Shown here: piece after piece, positions 44,486 through 49,351 of the stretch
Position numbering within the stretch: position 1 is the stretch's first letter
Layout: each line of letters opens with the position of its first letter
Assembly (NCBI GenBank): GCA_021772565.1
Contig: JAJFLR010000060.1
Location: 1-49,351 of the forward strand
Direction of reading: 5' to 3'
DNA from: Opitutales bacterium
GTDB lineage: Bacteria > Verrucomicrobiota > Verrucomicrobiia > Opitutales > JAJFLR01
Length of the DNA stretch: 49,351 nt
The notes under the pieces: generated by a model
Told to the model about the DNA's origin: nothing
The model's input: the letters and a program-made list of their open reading frames with translations, nothing else
The model's database searches: none
Translations under genes and position numbers: made by a program

Positions 44486-45895
44486 TTAATCTGATCCTTT
44501 TTGTGATATTCTGTAACGTAAATAATCTCTTTTAACTCCCAAAATTCTCGCAGCTGCTGACACGTTATTTTTTTCTTGTTCCAATGCTCTTTCAATAATC
44601 TTGTCGATTGCTTCTTCCAACTTAAATCCTTCAGCAGGAATTGACCAATCGGGATTCAGCCAATCAGTTCTATTTAAATTCAGTTTAATGGATTCTGAAT
44701 TTTTATTATCGTAAGTTAAGTGGCTAAAATTTATATTCTGTCCATCACCCATGATTATTGCTCGTTCTATTTCATGCGATAATTCTCTAACATTTCCTGG
44801 CCACGAGTAGTTTAATATACTTTCTTTATTTGCATCACTCAATTTGAATTTATTGTTTCCATAACGATTAGAAAAATCTATGAGAATGTGTTCTGCCAGT
44901 ATTATAATATCTTCATTTCGCTCTCGTAACGGGGGTAATGTTATGCTGATCAAATTGAGTCGATGGTACAAATCTTCTCTAAAATTCTTTTCTGAAGATA
45001 ATAACTTTAGATCTTTATTTGTCGCTGTTATCAATCGAACATTAACGGATATTTCTTTGTTTCCACCTACTCTTCTGATTTTTCCTTCTTCAATAGCCGT
45101 TAATATTTTTGCTTGAATTGGTAATGATAAGCTGGGAATTTCATCTAAAAATAAAGTTCCATTATCCGCCGCTTCAAATAAACCAATTCGAGCTTGTTTC
45201 GCATCTGTGAAGGCACCCCGTTCGTGACCAAATAATTCTGACTCCGCTAATGTTTCCGGTAGAGCTGAACAATTAATATGGACGAGTTGTTTGTCTGACC
45301 GAGAGCCATTATTGTGCAGCCATTTTGCAATTGCGGTTTTACCGGTTCCGGTTTCACCTTCAATTAGTATTGGGGGTAGCCGATCTTTCAAACGTTTATC
45401 TGCCTGTATTGTTTTTTCTAATTGTTGTTTAATTATTTCTAATTTTGACCCAAAATAGAATGCATCTGATTTTGAATTTTCTATACTTTTTTCAAATTCT
45501 CGAATTCGATCATTTTTTACTTCTCTGCTACATCTCTTAATTACAATTTGCAGTTCATCCAATTCAAACGGTTTTGTTAGGTAGTTTCTAGCTCCAAGTC
45601 TCATCGCTTCAACAGCACTTTTAATTCCACCTTCTGCAGTCATGATTATGACATTGGTATTATCAGAGAATTTATTTTCTTTGAGTAAATCCATTCCATG
45701 TCCGTCAGGTAGATTGAGATCAACAAGTGCGAAATCAAAGATCATGCCAGCCAGGTAATTTTTAGCCTCTTCAATATTTTTTGCTGCAGTGACAATTAAC
45801 CCTTGCTTTCCCAAATGAGCGCATATTCGTTTTCTAAGAATTATCTCATCCTCAACGACTAGAATTTCTAAACCCGCTATTCCAAAATCATTCAT
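44486..45895 (-). CDS. NtrC-type sigma-54-dependent response regulator
   Basis: A 469-residue response regulator with all three domains. The receiver (residues 1-120) has DE at 15-16, the phospho-acceptor Asp59 in FALVDLNLPDG, and MTAEGG with LTKPF. The AAA+ domain holds Walker A EGETGTGKTAIAKWLH, the sigma-54 loop GHERGAFTDA and Walker B NGTLFLDEIPSL. The C-terminal Fis-type helix-turn-helix is EKNNVSAAARILGVKRDYLRYRIS. The regulon is unknown. The sensor may be the soluble kinase at 32478-33173. It is divergent from lptF/G across 187 bases. Confidence 0.93.
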   Translation of the reverse strand: MNDFGIAGLEILVVEDEIILRKRICAHLGKQGLIVTAAKNIEEAKNYLAGMIFDFALVDLNLPDGHGMDLLKENKFSDNTNVIIMTAEGGIKSAVEAMRLGARNYLTKPFELDELQIVIKRCSREVKNDRIREFEKSIENSKSDAFYFGSKLEIIKQQLEKTIQADKRLKDRLPPILIEGETGTGKTAIAKWLHNNGSRSDKQLVHINCSALPETLAESELFGHERGAFTDAKQARIGLFEAADNGTLFLDEIPSLSLPIQAKILTAIEEGKIRRVGGNKEISVNVRLITATNKDLKLLSSEKNFREDLYHRLNLISITLPPLRERNEDIIILAEHILIDFSNRYGNNKFKLSDANKESILNYSWPGNVRELSHEIERAIIMGDGQNINFSHLTYDNKNSESIKLNLNRTDWLNPDWSIPAEGFKLEEAIDKIIERALEQEKNNVSAAARILGVKRDYLRYRISQKGSD

Positions 45896-46082
45896 CGATG
45901 CAGATAATTCATAGAATTGCTATATGGAGTCGAGAGATTATTTTAATAAAAATTTCAGCAACACAATATAATTTATCATTAAGCGAATAAGCGTTGATAA
46001 ATAGTCGGATCGATATAACAATTCCTTACTTAATATTTGAGCAATTATGGATAGTTATCTCGTCAATTTATTATTATAATTA

Positions 46083-47243
46083 GTGAAAATCCTGCAGCGA
46101 TACGTATTTTTTTCTGTTCTGTTTACCAGTATTGCTACAGTTGCGACATTTGTATTCGTCCTCATGGCCGGAAAAATTTTAAAAGAAATTTTAAGTATTT
46201 GGGCATCAGGTCAACTTCCTGGTTCATTAGTGATAGAATTGATTTATTTGCTGGTTCCCTATCTCATATCTTATGCACTACCTTTTGGAATACTCTCAGG
46301 AATTTTAATAGTTCTTGGTAGATTATCCTCACAACACGAAATTGTCGCAATAAAATCTATAGGATTATCAATTTGGTATGTAGCATTTCCCATTCTTGTA
46401 CTATCAATATTAGCTGTAATCTTTTCTATTTTTATAAATTGTTTTTATGCTCCAATTGCTAAAACAAGTTACAAGAATATGCTTGTTGATGTGGTGAGGC
46501 AAAATCCACTGAATTTTATAACATCTAAAGTTTTTATAAATGAATTTCCAGGATATGTTTTATATGTCGGGGAAAAAGAAGGCGAAAATATGGAAGATTT
46601 TTGGGTGTGGGAATTAGATGAAAGTCACCGGGCTGTTAGACTATTGAGAGCTCAAAGCGGTAGTTTTAAATATCATGGCGAAAGTGATTCTCTTTTATTA
46701 AAATTAAATCATGGATATGCTGAGTTACGTGACAAAAATAATCCTGAAAATCTGCAGGAGATTAGACCTTCAGTATCATTTTCTGAAACAACAATTCGAC
46801 TTCCACTTGAACAAATTTTAGGCAAACGTAGTAAATATAGCAGCATATCCGGTCTCAGTTTGCCGCAACTTTTGGAGAGAATTGAAATTTTAAAACGTAA
46901 TATTGAGGAGTTAAACAATAATAATAAAACTTCAGATTTATCAGTATTAATGAAGGATAAAATGCAGCTGCAATTTGAAGTTCAAAAAAATATTGCTATG
47001 GCGGTATCAATATTATCTCTCGCAATTATTGGTATCCCATTAGGCATTAAAGTAGGAAGAAAAGAGACTTATGCTAATTTTGCATTAGCGCTTTCATTAG
47101 CTCTGACATATTATTTTTTAATAATTATAGTTGGATGGTTTGTCGATAAACCGGAGCTGAGAGCAGATTTATTAGTTTGGTTACCCAATCTTGTTTTTCT
47201 ATCTGTTGGCTGTTGGTTTTTGAGAAAAGCCAATAAAAATTAA
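46083..47243 (+). CDS. LPS export ABC permease LptF/LptG family protein
   Basis: A 386-residue YjgP/YjgQ-type permease. Three transmembrane helices at the N-terminus (QRYVFFSVLFTSIATVATFVFVL, then PYLISYALPFGILSGILIVLGRLSSQHEI), a periplasmic beta-jellyroll domain (about 140-270), and three more helices at the C-terminus fit the family. In Gram-negative cells it works with LptB and a second permease to pull LPS from the inner membrane. Only one permease gene is here, so LptF versus LptG is not assigned. The start is GTG at 46083, fixed by the family's R-Y-V-F segment. Confidence 0.9.
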   Translation: MKILQRYVFFSVLFTSIATVATFVFVLMAGKILKEILSIWASGQLPGSLVIELIYLLVPYLISYALPFGILSGILIVLGRLSSQHEIVAIKSIGLSIWYVAFPILVLSILAVIFSIFINCFYAPIAKTSYKNMLVDVVRQNPLNFITSKVFINEFPGYVLYVGEKEGENMEDFWVWELDESHRAVRLLRAQSGSFKYHGESDSLLLKLNHGYAELRDKNNPENLQEIRPSVSFSETTIRLPLEQILGKRSKYSSISGLSLPQLLERIEILKRNIEELNNNNKTSDLSVLMKDKMQLQFEVQKNIAMAVSILSLAIIGIPLGIKVGRKETYANFALALSLALTYYFLIIIVGWFVDKPELRADLLVWLPNLVFLSVGCWFLRKANKN

Positions 47244-47380
47244 TATAGGATTGGCTTTTATAATGATATAAGGATAAAAATAAAAATTTAAAAACTACAA
47301 ACGCTTTAAACTAAGCTATTGACCCAATGACTAACAGCACTTATCGATCCAAGATGTTACAATTGCCGAATTAAATTTAA

Positions 47381-48160
47381 ATGTCTGCGAAAGTTTTTAC
47401 CATTGCAAATCAAAAGGGCGGTGTGGGAAAGACCACGACTGCCATAAACCTTGCTGCCGTTTTAGCTGGCAAAAAAATCCCAACTTTAATTATAGATATG
47501 GATCCGCAAGCTAATGCAACCAGCGGGCTTGGATTAGAAAAATTACCCGGACAGAGTATTTACGGCCCCATTCACGGAGAGGGTAAAATCTCTGACAAAG
47601 TTGTTAAAACAGGAATTAAAAATCTCTATATAGTCCCATCTGAAGTTGATTTGGCAGCCATCGAAATTGAGCTTAGCCAGCAGGAAGATTATTTAATTCA
47701 ATTGAAGAATTGTATTAATTCTTTACGTGAATCTAAAAAATATAAAGTAATTATAATTGATTGCCCACCAGCGTTAGGATTGATATCAATGAACTCACTT
47801 GCTGCTTCAAATTATTTATTGATCGCCCTGCAATGTGAATATTTAGCGATGGAGGGATTGGGACAAATTTTAAAGGTTGTCGATCAGCTTAAAGAAGCCG
47901 GTGTAAATTCAGAACTGGAAATAGGAGGTATCATTATGACTATGTTTGATCGGCGTACTAAGCTTAGCAGACAGGTAGTGGACGAGGTGAAATCTCACTT
48001 TGGTGATAAAGTTTTTGACTCAATTATTCCCAGATCTGTGCGACTGGGTGAAGCTCCAAGTTTTGGTCAGACAATTTTGCAGTACGCCCCTTTAAATTCC
48101 GGAGCCTTTGCCTACAGGGCTCTCGGTAAGGAGATGGTCAATCGGTTTGAATTGAAATAA
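47381..48160 (+). CDS. parA: ParA/Soj-family chromosome-partition ATPase
   Basis: A 259-residue deviant-Walker ATPase. The motif [16 protein letters not shown] has the signature Lys12 and Lys17. Later motifs are [36 protein letters not shown] and the C-terminal [18 protein letters not shown] with [18 protein letters not shown], the pattern of chromosomal Soj rather than plasmid ParA, which often has an N-terminal helix-turn-helix. ParA moves origin regions with ParB. No parB follows within the window; the next gene is a membrane protease. Whether it stands alone or parB is elsewhere cannot be seen. Confidence 0.93.
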   Translation: MSAKVFTIANQKGGVGKTTTAINLAAVLAGKKIPTLIIDMDPQANATSGLGLEKLPGQSIYGPIHGEGKISDKVVKTGIKNLYIVPSEVDLAAIEIELSQQEDYLIQLKNCINSLRESKKYKVIIIDCPPALGLISMNSLAASNYLLIALQCEYLAMEGLGQILKVVDQLKEAGVNSELEIGGIIMTMFDRRTKLSRQVVDEVKSHFGDKVFDSIIPRSVRLGEAPSFGQTILQYAPLNSGAFAYRALGKEMVNRFELK

Positions 48161-48182
48161 TAACTGTAACCCTATTTGTTAA

Positions 48183-49142
48183 TTGAGAGATAAATTTTAC
48201 TTGCTCTATAATTTAGGGCCTTCTCAAAAATCTTTTAACGGACTCAAGTTATTATTAATATTATATTTTGGGACATTGATATTGTCAGCAATAATAAGCC
48301 CATTGTTTTACTGGAGTATTCAATCTCTAGCCGGGTTATGGCCGATAAAAATATTTACTTATTTGGCTGAAAAAGATTTTCCACGTTATTTTGATCGGTT
48401 GCGTATGATTCCAATTATTATTACGTTACCTTTTTTATTTAAATCATGCGGTTTGTTTTCATTGAACAAGTTAGGGCTCGGGTTTCAGGAAAGTTGGCTA
48501 CAAAAATCGATGCTATACTTTCTCATCGGTGTAATTATGATGGCTGTAATTGCAATAACCCAATTCCAATTTTCGAATGTTGAAATTAGAGTGGGTACTA
48601 CTTTTAGTTTTATACTGACAAGTTTACTTAGTGCCTTAATTTCTGGCTTACTTCTAGGGCTTATCGAAGAAATTGTTTTTCGTGGATTAGTTTTTAGAAT
48701 GTTTTACTCAGCTTTTAATTCATCACTAGCGGTTATTTTAAGTGCGCTTTTTTTTGCCAGTCTCCATTTTAAAAAAATTCCAGATACTCTTTGGCCTGAA
48801 AATACTACCGTAACTTTTATCAGTGGATTCTATATTGCATTTTATACAGTGACTAGTTTTTTGGTTACATTTTCCTGGATAAAATTTTTAAATTTGTTTC
48901 TGGTTGGAGTTCTGCTTAATCTACTTTTTCTCAGAAAAAAATCACTCTGGCCTTGTATTGGGTTACACGCTGGTTGGGTTTGGTTTCGAGCCCTATATAA
49001 AAAAGTATTTGAGTCACAATATCCAGCCATAGACTGGTTTTTTGGCACCCATCTTCTTACTGATGGTATTATTACCAGCGTGATGTTATTAGCAATAATT
49101 GTGTGGGTATTTTCTAAAAAAAATACAATGTCATCGCCATAA
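48183..49142 (+). CDS. CPBP-family intramembrane metalloprotease
   Basis: A 319-residue membrane protein with about eight transmembrane helices of the CPBP (Abi) superfamily related to eukaryotic Rce1. The catalytic EExxxR is E162-E163-IVF-R167. The second motif F..SLHF with H195 and the third GLHAGWVWF follow. Natural substrates are unknown, and some members are linked to bacteriocin immunity. The start is TTG at 48183, because no ATG precedes the first helix and the next Met lies well inside. It follows parA after 22 bases, so it may be cotranscribed. Confidence 0.88.
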   Translation: MRDKFYLLYNLGPSQKSFNGLKLLLILYFGTLILSAIISPLFYWSIQSLAGLWPIKIFTYLAEKDFPRYFDRLRMIPIIITLPFLFKSCGLFSLNKLGLGFQESWLQKSMLYFLIGVIMMAVIAITQFQFSNVEIRVGTTFSFILTSLLSALISGLLLGLIEEIVFRGLVFRMFYSAFNSSLAVILSALFFASLHFKKIPDTLWPENTTVTFISGFYIAFYTVTSFLVTFSWIKFLNLFLVGVLLNLLFLRKKSLWPCIGLHAGWVWFRALYKKVFESQYPAIDWFFGTHLLTDGIITSVMLLAIIVWVFSKKNTMSSP

Positions 49143-49222
49143 TGACTTCACGGTTAACGTTCCAACATATAGCAATTGCCATAAATCTTTTCATTTATAA
49201 AAAAATAATCATGGATCACCGC

Positions 49223-49293
49223 GTCATTTCATTCCTCGTGATGACAAAATGGTTGTCATTGCGAGCCCTGTGAATACAGGGCGCGGCAATCTA
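49223..49293. repeat. dispersed palindromic repeat (GTCATTGCGAG-type)
   Basis: A double hairpin. GTCAT (49223-49227) pairs with ATGAC (49241-49245). Then ATTGC (49258-49262) and GCCCTGT (49265-49271) pair with ACAGGGC (49276-49282) and GCAAT (49286-49290) around GAAT. GTCATTGCGAGCCC...GGGCGCGGCAATCT is a common form of dispersed bacterial palindromic repeats. It is the only copy in the window. The rest of the 209-base tail after the CPBP gene shows nothing else. Confidence 0.65.
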
Positions 49294-49351
49294 TCTGAAT
49301 TAAATTGCTTAATTACTTCATACAACTTTTAGACATTATATTTTCATTAGT

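Noticed and set aside
45180-45240. GAFTDA rather than GAFTGA in the sigma-54 loop as a sign of lost sigma-54 contact
   Set aside because: GAFTDA is a common variant in NtrC-type proteins, so it does not support loss of function.

Overview
The window is a 49 kb piece of an AT-rich bacterial chromosome. Sampled 60-base blocks of core genes are roughly 25-35% GC. The gene complement best fits Verrucomicrobiota, probably the Opitutae/Opitutia side. The reasons are a TIGR03790-family protein, a ClpP paralogue without ClpX beside it, an OadABG pump with a free-standing biotin carrier, the rpmH-rnpA-yidD-yidC order, and core genes that nearly all lack a Shine-Dalgarno sequence. This placement is inference (about 60% sure).

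Layout. (1) 1-3.0 kb is accessory DNA: two integron attC sites (130-211 and 613-672) bracketing a STAS-like cassette gene, then a glycosyltransferase broken by one in-frame TAG, a small lipoprotein, and a GC-rich methyltransferase pseudogene with an internal deletion. No integrase is in view. (2) 3.1-19 kb is core: an Rrf2 regulator, gyrB, a UbiA-type DPPR synthase, ilvC-ilvN-tRNA-Val-glnD, a gamma-carbonic anhydrase, clpP, an overlapping chain infC-amidase-fluC-TIGR03790, a polyprenyl glycosylphosphotransferase and erpA. (3) 19.1-25.1 kb holds the sodium-pump oxaloacetate decarboxylase genes (gamma, biotin carrier, beta and, 2.4 kb further on, alpha), with an MtnK-like kinase, a SnoaL-like protein and SufU between them. 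(4) 25.2-27.3 kb is a tight four-gene module of unknown function (TIGR04255 protein, two conserved unknowns, one small membrane protein) inserted between oadA and pyrE. It is the best candidate here for an undescribed system. (5) 27.3-36.5 kb: pyrE, an unknown CxxC protein, tadA, dnaX (with a 10-A slippery run that would give a short gamma form), lhgO, a methyltransferase, a soluble histidine kinase, a divergent DAHP synthase and oligopeptidase A. (6) 36.7-49.1 kb: a DUF2721 protein, rpmH-rnpA-yidD-yidC-yebC-polX, an O-antigen-ligase-like protein, an NtrC-type regulator, LptF/G, ParA and a CPBP protease. A palindromic repeat ends the window.

How it fits together. The Oad proteins would couple oxaloacetate decarboxylation to sodium export. 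The carboxyltransferase and its biotin domain are separate polypeptides that share a short related strand, and the beta subunit carries an inserted lipoyl-like domain. ErpA, SufU and the Rrf2 protein touch Fe-S assembly or redox control, although this Rrf2 lacks cluster cysteines. The glycosylphosphotransferase, O-antigen-ligase-like protein and LptF/G belong to envelope polysaccharide and LPS export. One tRNA-Val lies immediately upstream of the valine-pathway genes ilvN-ilvC, in the same orientation. No CRISPR array, rRNA, insertion sequence or prophage was seen.
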